Below the pieces are notes generated by a model, which ran no database searches, had not been told where the DNA came from, and saw nothing but the letters and a program-made list of their open reading frames with translations. From assembly GCF_002847305.1 (NCBI RefSeq), contig NZ_CP025409.1, positions 1 to 64,000 on the forward strand: a DNA stretch of 64,000 nt. The letters are read 5' to 3'. A program made the position numbers and the translations under genes. Below, in pieces: positions 52,521 to 61,654 of the stretch. How positions within the stretch are numbered: the first letter of the stretch is position 1; every line of letters begins with the position of its first letter. This stretch comes from Paracoccus tegillarcae. Its GTDB lineage: Bacteria; Pseudomonadota; Alphaproteobacteria; Rhodobacterales; Rhodobacteraceae.

Positions 52521-53093
52521 CTATTCCGACCTTTGAGTTGGCTCGCGGGTCCCTGGTAGGCTAACGCGCTGCCGCTCACGATCGCCGGCAAATGATGGGA
52601 TGATCGGAGATGAAACAGAGTATTGTTTGCAGAACGAGTACATTCCGTTGACAGTCTTGAACAGCCGCATGTCGTCGGCTGTCCCGCCGCGCCTCGCCTT
52701 GAGCAATGGAATCTCTTGTTTCTCATCGGGCGAGACGAGAACAACAACCCACTCGCCGTACCAGTATGAGTTGCGTAAGTAGGCGTCCGTCCGGCAGAGC
52801 ACGTCGAAGTGCCAGCCATCGCGCAAGTAATCCATGAATTCTTCTGCCTGATCCAGAACAAAGTAGGGCGACTTCATAAGGGCAGGCCTTGACACATTCC
52901 GTCTCCATAGACGGTCGCAGTGCCTGCAGTGGTTAGTCACCCAGGCATACGACATTATAAGTTCGTCAGCAACCTTGTAATATCGGCAAGCATCAAAAAA
53001 CGTGGCCAATGTTGCAAGATCGTCTTCATGCCTAACGGCAAGTGCTACTTGTGTAGTCGTTTTCTGCAGAGGGGCCAACAAGCGAAAAATCAA
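52521..53093 (-). CDS. Hypothetical protein upstream of virB1, 190 aa
   Basis: Not recognised. Protein-like composition with a possible zinc site (HCRHCDRLW near 55), [20 protein letters not shown] and [16 protein letters not shown]. Only a TTG start is available at 53093 because a stop lies just upstream; a later start is possible. It is 70 bp before virB1 on the same strand and may head the transfer operon. Confidence 0.62.
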   Translation of the reverse strand: MIFRLLAPLQKTTTQVALAVRHEDDLATLATFFDACRYYKVADELIMSYAWVTNHCRHCDRLWRRNVSRPALMKSPYFVLDQAEEFMDYLRDGWHFDVLCRTDAYLRNSYWYGEWVVVLVSPDEKQEIPLLKARRGGTADDMRLFKTVNGMYSFCKQYSVSSPIIPSFAGDRERQRVSLPGTREPTQRSE

Positions 53094-53401
53094 AGACGGG
53101 GCGTTTTAGCCGCAACTCAATCAGACCTGATAGGGGCCACTCTGGTCTCGGTACCGGCGACTCCGCTAAAACTTCATCTTAGCGCGCTGGCCACCGGTGC
53201 GTGCTCGTGCAGATCATGGCGCACCGACCGAGTGGACAGTGAGCTCCTCCCCAACTCTTAGACAGATTTCCGGGAGGAGTTCACAGACCTGGGTAAAAAC
53301 TATGGTGAGCAGCCCAGTCCGCGTGGCGCCGCATCTCCGTATTGATTGATGTTTCGGTCGACCATCGCCGCTAAGATTGAACAGGAGCGCTCTTTTGGAT
53401 G
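53094..53401. other. Intergenic region with inverted repeat
   Basis: 308 bases without a gene. An 8-bp inverted repeat CTCCTCCC/GGGAGGAG at 53244-53251 and 53272-53279 may end transcription of the upstream minus-strand pair; promoter elements for the virB operon should also lie here but none is convincing. Confidence 0.4.
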
Positions 53402-54445
53402 TTAACTTCCGCGCAAAAATGACGCCAGACGAGTCCCCGCAAAGAGAACGTAGGGCAGTCTCGCTATCGAATAGTGGCCGCAGTTCAAGCGAACGACATC
53501 CGGTTCGGCACCGAAGCCACGGAGACGCGCAATCAACCTTTCTGATAAACACGGTAGAACAACCTTGTCCCGCTCAGCGACGACAACCTGCAACGCCAGC
53601 CCGTTTCTAGCAAGCCTAACAGAATAATCCTCAAGATTCAGAGGTCTCCACGCGGCATTTAGATCTGCCAAACATATCGAAGCCTCAAGCTGCATCCGAA
53701 TCTGTCGCGTCGCACGACCAGTCCATACCATGTCAGCCAGACTTCCCGCCGGCAAAAATAACGAAGCCTTTTCGACGCTATCATCATGCGCCGCCACTAT
53801 GCCTGCAATCCAAGCGCCGAGACTAAACCCCAGAACAGAAATTTCCTGATAGCCTCTATTTCTTAAGCATTGAACTAGATTTCGGCCATCCCAAACAGCC
53901 TGCCGAAACGACGCAATCGTCCGACCAAGGTTTGCACTGAGCATAAAGTCACTGTGCGTGGCACCGCGCCGGCTTCTCTCTAAATGATAGGGTAACGCCA
54001 TTTCAGCAACTGAAATACCACGATTTGCAAGATAAGCTGCGAGACGTGGCTGTCGTTTGCGAGCATTCCATTGGTGGAAAACGACGACAGCATGCTTTGA
54101 TTTGCTGCCTTGGGTAAGCTTTGTAACAACAATGTTATTAGCATCTATGCTTGAAACAAATGCTGAAGGGAAACTTATAAATCCATCTACGGAATTTATC
54201 TTCGACAGAGATAAAGAGGGCGGATCGAAAAAAGTTTTATCATGCATCGCGCGCAATGCCAGATCGCTGAAATCACTCACCTTCACCAACTTTTGAGAGT
54301 TCGAAAACGCAAGGTGTCCATCTAATACATAGCTACCAACATTCTTTCCAAGCTCACCTTCGACCGCTCTTCGCTCGTCCCAACGATCAAGCCATCTATG
54401 ATACACGCAATCACCCCTCAGCATCGACAAAATCGTCTCGATCAA
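53402..54445 (-). CDS. Alpha/beta hydrolase, RcgR-like
   Basis: 347 residues. Nucleophile elbow GFSLGAW with Ser208, acid Asp293 (AERDKVV) and His324 (NCGHYS) form a full triad. Pairing with the membrane protein before it recalls the RcgA/RcgR pair of rhizobial conjugative plasmids, where this member is a putative lactone hydrolase; I recall this from the literature and could not check it. AT-richer than the vir genes. Its start lies 35 bases inside the preceding gene. Confidence 0.75.
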   Translation of the reverse strand: MIETILSMLRGDCVYHRWLDRWDERRAVEGELGKNVGSYVLDGHLAFSNSQKLVKVSDFSDLALRAMHDKTFFDPPSLSLSKINSVDGFISFPSAFVSSIDANNIVVTKLTQGSKSKHAVVVFHQWNARKRQPRLAAYLANRGISVAEMALPYHLERSRRGATHSDFMLSANLGRTIASFRQAVWDGRNLVQCLRNRGYQEISVLGFSLGAWIAGIVAAHDDSVEKASLFLPAGSLADMVWTGRATRQIRMQLEASICLADLNAAWRPLNLEDYSVRLARNGLALQVVVAERDKVVLPCLSERLIARLRGFGAEPDVVRLNCGHYSIARLPYVLFAGTRLASFLRGS

Positions 54446-55994
54446 AGCCCGGTCTTAGTATTCCACACAAAGCTAACAGAACAGACACAAACAGAAGAAT
54501 TGAGAAGCCCACGAACGAGCCAATCAGCAGATAAGCGCAGCACAATATCGCCACCACAAATGTCATCTTCCCAAGCGTTCGATGAAACAATTTTGCGCCT
54601 TCTAAATTTAGTGTTCCAGATATAAATACCACCAAGCTTGACAACGCTACAATCAAACTGCTGTAATGTGTCGGTAAACTATAGGCGACAGAAGTTCCTG
54701 GCCCGAGCGGCTGGCTGAGGCCTGACAGCGCATCATCAAACATCCAAACAATAATGTTTCCTCTGCCTGTTGCTGTATAGGTGCTTTGCAGCTTCATGCA
54801 AATCGCTATCAGCAACCCCAAGCAAGTGCACCTAAACGACGCAGTGAAAATTTTATATGCAATGCTTCGGCAGTCAAAGTTACAGCGCTTGTTGACAATC
54901 TCGCCGCTTTGCGAAGTTATTTCGGCGTAATCATGTGTTATCGCAAAAACTAAAATTAAGCTTGAGAAAAACAAATAGAAGAAAACCGCCATGTAAAGAT
55001 ATGCCAATCCCGTGAAAAGAACTTCAGTTGGCGCCGAAATTAAGTCTGGGCGAATATTTGAAAAATTACCCCAATCTGGCGCATAGTGTCCTTCACCGCT
55101 GAGAATCGGCCGTAACCTAATGGCTATCCATTGTATAACCCCAGCAAACACCAAGCAAATTATAAGCACGATCCAGTGCGTATGATTGAAAGCACTGTAA
55201 CTATCGGACCACGATTTATTTACCCTGAGGCCCGCATCTTCTGCATCTAAGCTCTGCCTGTATTGCTTCCATAGCGCAATACAATTGCTCGCGACAGTAA
55301 AAGACAGTGGCATTAAGACCATAAACAACAAAGTCCAATTGGGCGCCCAAAGAAATCCTACCTCCTTTAGAGCACCATCGCCAAGATCGTATCTAATACT
55401 ATGAATGCCAAGCAAGTACGAAAGAAAGCCAAGTGCGACGGCTCCGCCAAATACCGCAGAGGGTAGGTCAAGCGGTGAGCCTTTACTAAAAATTGCTTCG
55501 GTTCGCACCGCAAGGCTTAAGGACCGGCCATCTCTGTTCGTTCGCTGTGCGTGGTCGACAATACTTTCATCAACCTCCGAGGTCTGATCGTTAACAACCC
55601 CCTCGCTTTCGGTGCGTTGCTTCCGCCTCCTCGCAGCCAGACGTGACTGCGCAGCTCCAAGCGCAATCTGCCATTCGCTCGTGGCATTCGGATCATCGCA
55701 GCCCAAGACCCGCGCCAGCCACCTGATATTGGCTTGGCTGATGCCCTTCTCGTTATCTTGAAACCAATGCTGAACAGTCCTGAGGTCGACGCCAACCCCA
55801 TTGCTGTCAAGCTGTGAGATTGCTTCCGCCAACAACTCCGGAGACCATGATCCCGGTGGAAAGCCATCTTCTCCAACGTTTCGTCCGGCACCAGATGAAA
55901 CTACCCGTCTCAAAATCTCCTTAATGTCACTGCCATCTTGGGGCGGCGGAAGAAAAATTTTACCATTTTTTAACAATGCCTTAGTCTCTGTCAT
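54411..55994 (-). CDS. Multi-pass membrane protein with N-terminal HTH-like domain, RcgA-like
   Basis: 527 residues. Residues 40-110 look like a cytoplasmic helix-turn-helix (ELLAEAISQLDSNGVGVDLR, then WFQDNEKGISQANIRWLARV); from about 170 there are seven or eight hydrophobic segments to the end. This unusual HTH-plus-membrane layout fits the RcgA family described as putative transporters near conjugation loci. It overlaps the hydrolase gene, so the two are co-expressed. A GTG at 56009 is an alternative start. Base composition is clearly lower in GC than neighbours, suggesting separate ancestry. Confidence 0.72.
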   Translation of the reverse strand: MTETKALLKNGKIFLPPPQDGSDIKEILRRVVSSGAGRNVGEDGFPPGSWSPELLAEAISQLDSNGVGVDLRTVQHWFQDNEKGISQANIRWLARVLGCDDPNATSEWQIALGAAQSRLAARRRKQRTESEGVVNDQTSEVDESIVDHAQRTNRDGRSLSLAVRTEAIFSKGSPLDLPSAVFGGAVALGFLSYLLGIHSIRYDLGDGALKEVGFLWAPNWTLLFMVLMPLSFTVASNCIALWKQYRQSLDAEDAGLRVNKSWSDSYSAFNHTHWIVLIICLVFAGVIQWIAIRLRPILSGEGHYAPDWGNFSNIRPDLISAPTEVLFTGLAYLYMAVFFYLFFSSLILVFAITHDYAEITSQSGEIVNKRCNFDCRSIAYKIFTASFRCTCLGLLIAICMKLQSTYTATGRGNIIVWMFDDALSGLSQPLGPGTSVAYSLPTHYSSLIVALSSLVVFISGTLNLEGAKLFHRTLGKMTFVVAILCCAYLLIGSFVGFSILLFVSVLLALCGILRPGFDRDDFVDAEG

Positions 55995-56140
55995 GTCGTA
56001 TGGTTTCACCCTAATTCGTAACTTATCGTGACTTACTCCTCAAGATTGCTATCGACAGTCGAACTCAATCGCCGCGCGATCGTGGGCCACCACGGTGGCG
56101 CAATCGATAACTGAGCACTCTATATTGGAGATATGTTCTT

Positions 56141-56341
56141 ATGCGACCGGGCAACAGATTCACTGACGAAATATACCAACGAGACGGCATTGGGCTTCGT
56201 TATGTCACAAAGACCGGCCGGGAAGGCATCGTATGGTTGATTCGGCCTTCAGACAGCACAGGGTCTGGCCAATCGCGACAAACAGTCTTGGGCGATTACT
56301 TGGAGCGAACAGGTGCATTCACTTGCCCCCAACGTCAATAG
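56141..56341 (+). CDS. Small hypothetical protein, 66 aa
   Basis: Not recognised. Reads MRPGNRFTDEIYQRDGIGL with TTGGAG about ten bases upstream. It is divergent from the membrane protein gene across 130 bases and could be a short regulator, but evidence is limited to the frame and ribosome site. Confidence 0.42.
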   Translation: MRPGNRFTDEIYQRDGIGLRYVTKTGREGIVWLIRPSDSTGSGQSRQTVLGDYLERTGAFTCPQRQ

Positions 56342-56389
56342 CGCTATACAATCTTGCAAGATTGATTCACAACTTGCAAGGAGATGCGC

Positions 56390-57058
56390 ATGGCCGTCCG
56401 TAGCGTTTCTATATTTTTCGCTTCTTCCCTAGCGGTGTCGACCGCCACCCCCGCCAGCGCCTACCCCATAGACTGCGCCATCCTCCTGTGCCTCGCAGGC
56501 GGATGGCCTGCTTCTGCCGAGTGCGCCGCCGCAAGGGCCGAGTTCATTCGCAGGATCACGCCCTGGCCCATTGAGCCACCACTGCAGATCTGGCGCTGTC
56601 CGATGGGTGCTTCGCTTGAGACTCCGCGCCCATCAGACCGCCTCTGGTCGATCAGCACCACGGTACTTCCCGCTCAGAGCTACAACCAGGAAAATGAGCT
56701 TGCGCGAGACCTGGCTTTAAGAATCGCAACAGGACCGAAGGCCGATGTAGATATCTCTGATCCCATCTATGACTTCGTTCGCTCCATCAAGGTCTACGAC
56801 ATCGACTGGTCACAGCGTGTCCATCACAGCTCTGATGACGAATACTGCTGGAGAAGCCGAAGCCGCGCGCGCCTGGGCGAATATGGCACGCAGGGCGACT
56901 TCACGTGGGCGCGCTTCGACATTCTTGCAGCACCACACTGGCTCGATGCCAACATACAGCCGGACAGCCCGTGTGAAGCTGCAGGCCGCTTCCGAGGCGT
57001 TGGTGTCGAATGGACCGACTACTTCGGCAACCACGGCTTTGAGGTTGTCCGCTACTAG
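56390..57058 (+). CDS. Exported protein with TrbM-like N-terminal pattern, 222 aa
   Basis: Signal peptide ending TPASA/YPIDC. The next 50 residues carry a Cys pattern (DCAILLCLAGGWPASAECAAAR ... written here in part as DCAILLCLAGGW and RCPMG) similar to the conjugal protein TrbM. The rest, with several Trp and two more Cys, is not recognised. AAGGAG is best spaced for the ATG at 56390 rather than 56384. Probably a periplasmic protein linked to transfer. Confidence 0.68.
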   Translation: MAVRSVSIFFASSLAVSTATPASAYPIDCAILLCLAGGWPASAECAAARAEFIRRITPWPIEPPLQIWRCPMGASLETPRPSDRLWSISTTVLPAQSYNQENELARDLALRIATGPKADVDISDPIYDFVRSIKVYDIDWSQRVHHSSDDEYCWRSRSRARLGEYGTQGDFTWARFDILAAPHWLDANIQPDSPCEAAGRFRGVGVEWTDYFGNHGFEVVRY

Positions 57059-57172
57059 ATATTGGGTGCTGCCCGGGGCGATTGATCAAGAATTGCCCGG
57101 ACCCACTATAAACTGTAGGTTCTCTGGATAAGACAAAACAAGAATCATCGAGCGAGGATCAACCAGACCCAG

Positions 57173-57253
57173 AAAAAGCGAACCCCCGCGCGGGGAACCC
57201 GGCGGGGGGGATCGTGCAAACAGGTCGGCAAACCTGAATAGCCACCAATGTTA
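57173..57253 (-). ncRNA. Candidate antisense RNA upstream of the second repC
   Basis: Minus strand: TTGATC (57288-57283), 17-base spacer, TACAAA (57265-57260); then a hairpin with CCCCCGC/GCGGGGG arms (57208-57183) followed by TTCGCTTTTT. The layout copies the antisense RNA ahead of repC at 28.2 kb. The 57059-57364 gap has no other feature. Confidence 0.38.
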
Positions 57254-57364
57254 GGCTCTTTTGTACGTCCTCCCGAAAAGCAGATCAAGCAAAAAACGCG
57301 CCAGCGCGAACACAGAAATCTTGCCCGGCTTCCTTGCGCCTCAACGGAAACGAGGAGCAGAAGA

Positions 57365-58621
57365 ATGACTTATCCACGGGCGGTTCATCCCGCCGCAACG
57401 CGGTCATACCGCGACCCTTCAGATGTTCACCCTGTCCTGCCGGGACGGATGCAGCGCGACAGTTTCGCGGTCCTGGTCGAACGTGTCGCGCCCGTCCTAG
57501 GTGTAGGCCGTGCCGCAGCCCATGCCTTTGTGCGGCTGGCCGCGCTGACACGGCCGAGTGACTGGATCTCGGAGGATCGGTCCCCCGTCATTTATGCCGA
57601 GGCTGGCGAGGTCGCCAAAATGCTCGGCCTGTCACAGCCGCGCTTGCGCGCCATCACCGTCGAGCTGGAACTTGCCGGGCTGATCGAAAGGCGCACCGGC
57701 GCCAATGGCAGCCGCTCACGCGCTGCCGGGACTGGGCTCTATCTCAGCGCTGCCATCGCCCGCGCAGATGAGCTGATGGCCCTCGATGAGCGCCTGACCG
57801 CCGTGCGACAGCAGGCCAAATATCTGCGCGGCCAGCGCAGCACCCATCGCCGGCACCTGGTCCGCGCCTTGGATCATCTCTGCGAGATCGCCCCCCATCA
57901 TCCCCGGATCGGTGAGATCCGCGCGGGCCTGGAGCAATGGCCTTCGGCCGACCAGCTTCACATCATGGATCTCGCGACGCTGACGGCCCATGTCGAGGAT
58001 GCGGATAACCTGTGCAGAACCACCCTTGATCTTCTCGAAAAAGTAGAAGAATCAATCGGTGGACCGCTCGAAAACGAGCGCCCCTATATACAAGATACAA
58101 CCCAAGAATCTTCTCGTATCTGTAACGCACGCGTCCATCAGCGGCGCGCGGGCAAGCCCGCGCACGACAATTCTTCTGTCGCGCCGCCTAACGGCGGCAC
58201 GAATTGCAGTGAAAAAAATGATGGGGCGGCCAGCGGTGCGTTCAAGAGCGAATTTATCGCCAAGCTCGGCCCGGAGCGGCTGTTCAGGCTCGCATCGCCA
58301 GAAATGCAGTTTTACCTGAGTGGCCGGGCCGAACCTCGCTCTCTTCGGTTCCATGATTTCGTATGGGCAGCCGAGCGTAGGGTGCCCGAACTCGGGATCA
58401 GCCCGGATGCCTGGACGGCTGCAAAAGAGGTCATGGGCGAGGACAGCGCCATGCTCTCGGTCTTCATCCTCGATGCCCGAAAGGCCGAGCCTGGCACCAC
58501 GATCTTCAAGCCCGGTGGCTATCTGCGCGGCATGATCAAGAAATATCGCGAGGGCGATCTGCACCTGATCCGCAGCCTGATCGGCCTCAGCGAACGGAAA
58601 CGAGGGGAGGACCCGACATGA
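57365..58621 (+). CDS. repC: Second, stand-alone RepC-type replication initiator
   Basis: 418 residues. Winged-helix N-terminal region (GEVAKMLGLSQPRLRAITVE), middle AT-rich linker around 58030-58130, and a C-terminal block SPDAWTAAKEVMGEDSAML ... KPGGYLRGM that aligns by eye with the C-terminus of the repABC RepC (SPDAWDSSRRVMGD ... KPGGYLRAL). No repA or repB accompanies it. GAGGAG precedes the ATG. It implies a second replicon in the same molecule, with its origin probably in the AT-rich linker. Confidence 0.85.
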   Translation: MTYPRAVHPAATRSYRDPSDVHPVLPGRMQRDSFAVLVERVAPVLGVGRAAAHAFVRLAALTRPSDWISEDRSPVIYAEAGEVAKMLGLSQPRLRAITVELELAGLIERRTGANGSRSRAAGTGLYLSAAIARADELMALDERLTAVRQQAKYLRGQRSTHRRHLVRALDHLCEIAPHHPRIGEIRAGLEQWPSADQLHIMDLATLTAHVEDADNLCRTTLDLLEKVEESIGGPLENERPYIQDTTQESSRICNARVHQRRAGKPAHDNSSVAPPNGGTNCSEKNDGAASGAFKSEFIAKLGPERLFRLASPEMQFYLSGRAEPRSLRFHDFVWAAERRVPELGISPDAWTAAKEVMGEDSAMLSVFILDARKAEPGTTIFKPGGYLRGMIKKYREGDLHLIRSLIGLSERKRGEDPT

Positions 58622-58929
58622 GGCCCGGAATCTGGCTGATCGGGCTGTTGGCGTTCAGTGGACCCACGCTCGGGCAGGACAGGATCTGTGTTCCGCCCGA
58701 AGAGCCGTTCATGCCAGACGACGACGCCACCTTCAGCGAATATGCCGATATCGTCGCCGAGGATTTCGAGCGGTATTTCTCTGAATTTTCGCCCTATATC
58801 GCCTGCCTCGATGCCGCCCGCCTGGAGGCGTTCGCCCGCGCCCGCGAAATTTCCACCCGGCACCAGGCATTCTGGGACCGGGCGGATCGGATGGGGCTGA
58901 CCGAAGAGGCCGCGCCCTATGCCGAATGA
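58618..58929 (+). CDS. Exported protein following repC, 103 aa
   Basis: Signal peptide ending TLG/QDRIC, then an acidic, Tyr/Phe-containing domain with two Cys (RICVPP, YIACLD). Overlaps repC by four bases. Function unknown. Confidence 0.7.
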   Translation: MRPGIWLIGLLAFSGPTLGQDRICVPPEEPFMPDDDATFSEYADIVAEDFERYFSEFSPYIACLDAARLEAFARAREISTRHQAFWDRADRMGLTEEAAPYAE

Positions 58930-59179
58930 TCGCGAGCGGAGGAAAACAGTGGATGCGTGGTGCAACAACCACTATCCACTATGCGATATCCGCTTTCCGC
59001 TTTCGGATAGCGACTATCCGCCATATGCGCCGGGTGCATCCCTGCGGTCGCGCCTTTTGGGCTCCGCCGGTTGACCCCAGGCTGACGCTCGATCCGTGAT
59101 GTCTCGCTGTCAGCCTGCAAGGACCGACGCGGCCTGCCTTTGGACAGGGCCTTGTGATCTGGACAACCGGCTCGGTCGA
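58930..59179. other. Intergenic region with TATCC/ATGCG words
   Basis: No gene. Contains ACTATCCACTATGCGATATCC and GCGACTATCCGCC-type words (59-bp block near 58970-59030), one of which, TATGCGATATCC at 58980-58991, matches the iterated motif of the oriT candidate region. Confidence 0.4.
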
Positions 59180-59827
59180 TCAGTCGCCCTTGAACACGAA
59201 CATCCGGTCGGGCGGATAGGGCTTAAGGAGCGCAAAGGCTGCCTCGTCATCGCCGGCGAGCCAGGTACCGTAATCCTCAGGGGCGAGAATCACGGGCATT
59301 CGCAGTGGATGAACAGGTTTCACCAAGTCGTTCGCGACCGTCGTCACCATCGTATGCGTGAGCCAGGTGCCCTCCTCATCCTCGACGCCAGCTTGCCCCT
59401 CGCGCCAAAGGCCCGCGAAGGCAAAGGGTGACGGGTTGCTTTCCTGTCCGACGCCGAACCACACATCTATCGCGGGGCTGCGCCCCTTCGTTTCGCAAAA
59501 GGCACTGGCAGGGATCAGGCAGCGGCGATTGCGAAAGCTGTCCTTCCAGAGCGGTGCCGTCCGCAGCTTGTCGTCCCGCGCATTGTTCCAGGCCGCAGGT
59601 TTGATCGGCTTGCCGGTCTTCTTCGAGACCTGCGGCGTCAGGAAACCCCAATGCATTCTGACCAGCTCGCGATCACCCTCCGGGGGCAGCCGCACCACCG
59701 GTGCCTCATATTTCGGCCAGATCGCGGGCAGAGGCTCGGCATTGCCCAAGCGATCATGCTCACGCATCACCTGGAAATACTCCCGCATCAGGATCTGCTC
59801 CAGAGTGTTGGCGTACTTATTACACAT
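59180..59827 (-). CDS. SRAP-domain protein (HMCES/YedK family)
   Basis: 215 residues. Starts MCNKY so Cys2 becomes the N-terminal nucleophile that forms a thiazolidine link with abasic sites in single-stranded DNA. Also present are Asn in AAWNNARDDK, Glu in SAFCETKG and His in HPLRMPVIL. Protects abasic sites on ssDNA, useful during conjugation and SOS. The start overlaps the preceding gene by eight bases; both lie downstream of the LexA box. Confidence 0.92.
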   Translation of the reverse strand: MCNKYANTLEQILMREYFQVMREHDRLGNAEPLPAIWPKYEAPVVRLPPEGDRELVRMHWGFLTPQVSKKTGKPIKPAAWNNARDDKLRTAPLWKDSFRNRRCLIPASAFCETKGRSPAIDVWFGVGQESNPSPFAFAGLWREGQAGVEDEEGTWLTHTMVTTVANDLVKPVHPLRMPVILAPEDYGTWLAGDDEAAFALLKPYPPDRMFVFKGD

Positions 59828-60146
59828 CGCCTGACCTTGCCTTGCCGTCTCCATGCCCCGCCGCCAGCAAATCGGCGATCCGGGCCAGTTCGCGGATACG
59901 GCGCGGTGCCGGTTCCCAGGTCGCGCCTCGCCTCCATGCATCCCGCAATATGTCGCCTTTCGAGTGATTTTTGCAAAGCAAATCAAGCGCTGTAATCACC
60001 TCGGCCGTTCGAGGATCGCGGCGCGCAGCGCCGGCGGCCGCCCGCTTCAGGGTCTCAATCGCGGCCGCGATGGCCTCGCGGCCCGCGATCTGTTCCGACC
60101 AGGCCCCGCCGAACGCGACGTTTCTCAATTGCTGCTTGCGATCCAT
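59820..60146 (-). CDS. Hypothetical protein in LexA-controlled operon, 108 aa
   Basis: Soluble helical protein (MDRKQQLRNVAFGGAWSEQI start; Arg/Ala-rich middle). Not recognised. First gene behind the LexA box at 60149-60163, coupled to the SRAP gene. Confidence 0.7.
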   Translation of the reverse strand: MDRKQQLRNVAFGGAWSEQIAGREAIAAAIETLKRAAAGAARRDPRTAEVITALDLLCKNHSKGDILRDAWRRGATWEPAPRRIRELARIADLLAAGHGDGKARSGDV

Positions 60147-60148
60147 AA

Positions 60149-60163
60149 GAACAAAAATAGAAC
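60149..60163. promoter_or_regulatory. LexA (SOS) box
   Basis: GAAC at 60149-60152, seven bases, GAAC at 60160-60163: the alphaproteobacterial LexA half-site arrangement GAACN7GAAC. It lies between the divergent SRAP operon and the Y-family polymerase gene, so it may control both. Confidence 0.82.
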
Positions 60164-60198
60164 ATAGAGGCGAAAACACCATCCGGCAGGTTTAGCGC

Positions 60199-61401
60199 AT
60201 GGGTCCGTTCCGCATTCTATATCTCGACATGAACAGCTTCTTCGCGAGCGTCGAACAGCAACTCAACCCAGGCCTCCGCGGCCGACCCGTCGCGATCACC
60301 GCCGTCGATTCGGGCTCCGGCGCCTGTGTCGCCGCCTCCTATGAGGCCAAGGCCTTCGGCGTGAAAACCGGCACCAGCGTGCGCGATGCCCGCCGGCTCT
60401 GCCCCGGCATCACCTTCCTGCCCTCCCGCCATCGCCTCTATGTCCGCTTCAACCTGGCCGTCGCCGATGTGCTCGATCGCCATGCCGAACTGACCCATAT
60501 CCGCAGCGTCGATGAGTTCCAGTTGGCCCTGTCCGGCGAGGCACGCAGCCTTGCCGGTGCGACGGGTCTCGTCGCCCGGCTGAAAGCGGCGGTCGCGGCA
60601 GAGGTCGGCATCTGCCTGCGGTTTTCCGCAGGGATCGGGCCAAATCATCTCTTGGCCAAGATCGCCGGCAAGCTCGAAAAGCCCGATGGCTGCCGCTGGC
60701 TTTCCCCTGAAAACATGCCCCAGGCCATCGCCCATCTTTCCCTGGACGATCTGCCGGGGATTTCAGAGGCGATGAAGGCCCGGCTTTACCGCGCACGCAT
60801 CTTCGATATTCCAAGTCTCCATGCGCTCGATCCGCGCCACGCCCGGTTGATCTGGCGATCGGTCGAGGGCGAACGCTTCGTGCGGATGTTGCAAGGTATG
60901 GAGATCCCGCTCATTGCCACCGAGCGCGGAGGGTTCGGCAACAGCAAGGTGCTGGCCCCGGAGTTTCGCGATCCGGTCCGCGCCTATCATGTCGGCCGCT
61001 GGCTGGTCGAGAAGGCGAGCGCCCGTCTGCGCCGCGATGGTCGCGTTGCGGCCCGGTTCAGCCTCACGGTCAGCTTTCTGGCTGGCGGCACTTGGGCGCG
61101 AAATGTCAGCTGCTTTCCGACCCAGGACACGGCGATCTTTCTCAGGCTGCACCGCGCCCTCTGGATACGCCTCTGGCGCAGCGTTCGGCCCGGTGCGATC
61201 ATCAGCCTTGGCGTCCATCTGGGCGATGTCGATCTTCTGACCGCGCGGCAAGGAGATTTGCTCCTTCCCCTTGCCCCGGCCGAACTGACGCGGGGCGAGC
61301 AGATCTCGAAGGCACTCGATCAGATCAATGCCCGCTTTGGCGATGGCGCCATCCGGTTTGGTCTCAATGCACCGCATCCGGGGTTTTTCGAGCGTGGGTA
61401 G
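60199..61401 (+). CDS. dinB: Y-family DNA polymerase (DinB-like)
   Basis: 400-residue translesion polymerase. Catalytic Asp10 (YLDMNSFFASVE), the YEAKAFGVK steric region, and Asp105-Glu106 (RSVDEFQL) are intact; helix-hairpin-helix SLDDLPGISEAMKARL and a little-finger domain follow. The residues after DE (FQ) differ from ordinary DinB, marking a plasmid-type subgroup. No classical clamp motif at the C-terminus; QGDLLL near 349 could serve. Adjacent LexA box indicates SOS induction. Confidence 0.9.
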   Translation: MGPFRILYLDMNSFFASVEQQLNPGLRGRPVAITAVDSGSGACVAASYEAKAFGVKTGTSVRDARRLCPGITFLPSRHRLYVRFNLAVADVLDRHAELTHIRSVDEFQLALSGEARSLAGATGLVARLKAAVAAEVGICLRFSAGIGPNHLLAKIAGKLEKPDGCRWLSPENMPQAIAHLSLDDLPGISEAMKARLYRARIFDIPSLHALDPRHARLIWRSVEGERFVRMLQGMEIPLIATERGGFGNSKVLAPEFRDPVRAYHVGRWLVEKASARLRRDGRVAARFSLTVSFLAGGTWARNVSCFPTQDTAIFLRLHRALWIRLWRSVRPGAIISLGVHLGDVDLLTARQGDLLLPLAPAELTRGEQISKALDQINARFGDGAIRFGLNAPHPGFFERG

Positions 61402-61410
61402 GACTGTTCC

Positions 61411-61602
61411 TCACTTCGAGCGCCAGCGACTGATTTGGCGGGCTAGGTCGGGACCAGCGCTGAAGCCCCAGATAGCGCCGCCCGTGGTGAACACCAGCAC
61501 CCCAGCCATCGCACCGAAAGGTCCACCGACAATGCCGGTGCCGGCACCAATCAAGAAACCAAGCGCCGCGCCGCAAATCGTCCCTATCGCCCGTGCTGTC
61601 AT
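61411..61602 (-). CDS. Small glycine-zipper membrane protein, 63 aa
   Basis: One or two hydrophobic helices full of Gly (GAALGFLIGAGTGIVGGPFG), a glycine-zipper pattern, with a basic C-terminus. GAGAGGTGAG lies before the ATG. Tail-to-tail with the polymerase. Function unknown. Confidence 0.65.
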   Translation of the reverse strand: MTARAIGTICGAALGFLIGAGTGIVGGPFGAMAGVLVFTTGGAIWGFSAGPDLARQISRWRSK

Positions 61603-61654
61603 CTCACCTCTCGTCAATAGCAGCGTTTCGAAAAACAATCGCAGAGAATGATGT

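Noticed and set aside
57369..57377. TTATCCACG, close to a DnaA box, at the start of the second repC
   Set aside because: A single near-match inside a coding start is not enough to place an origin there.
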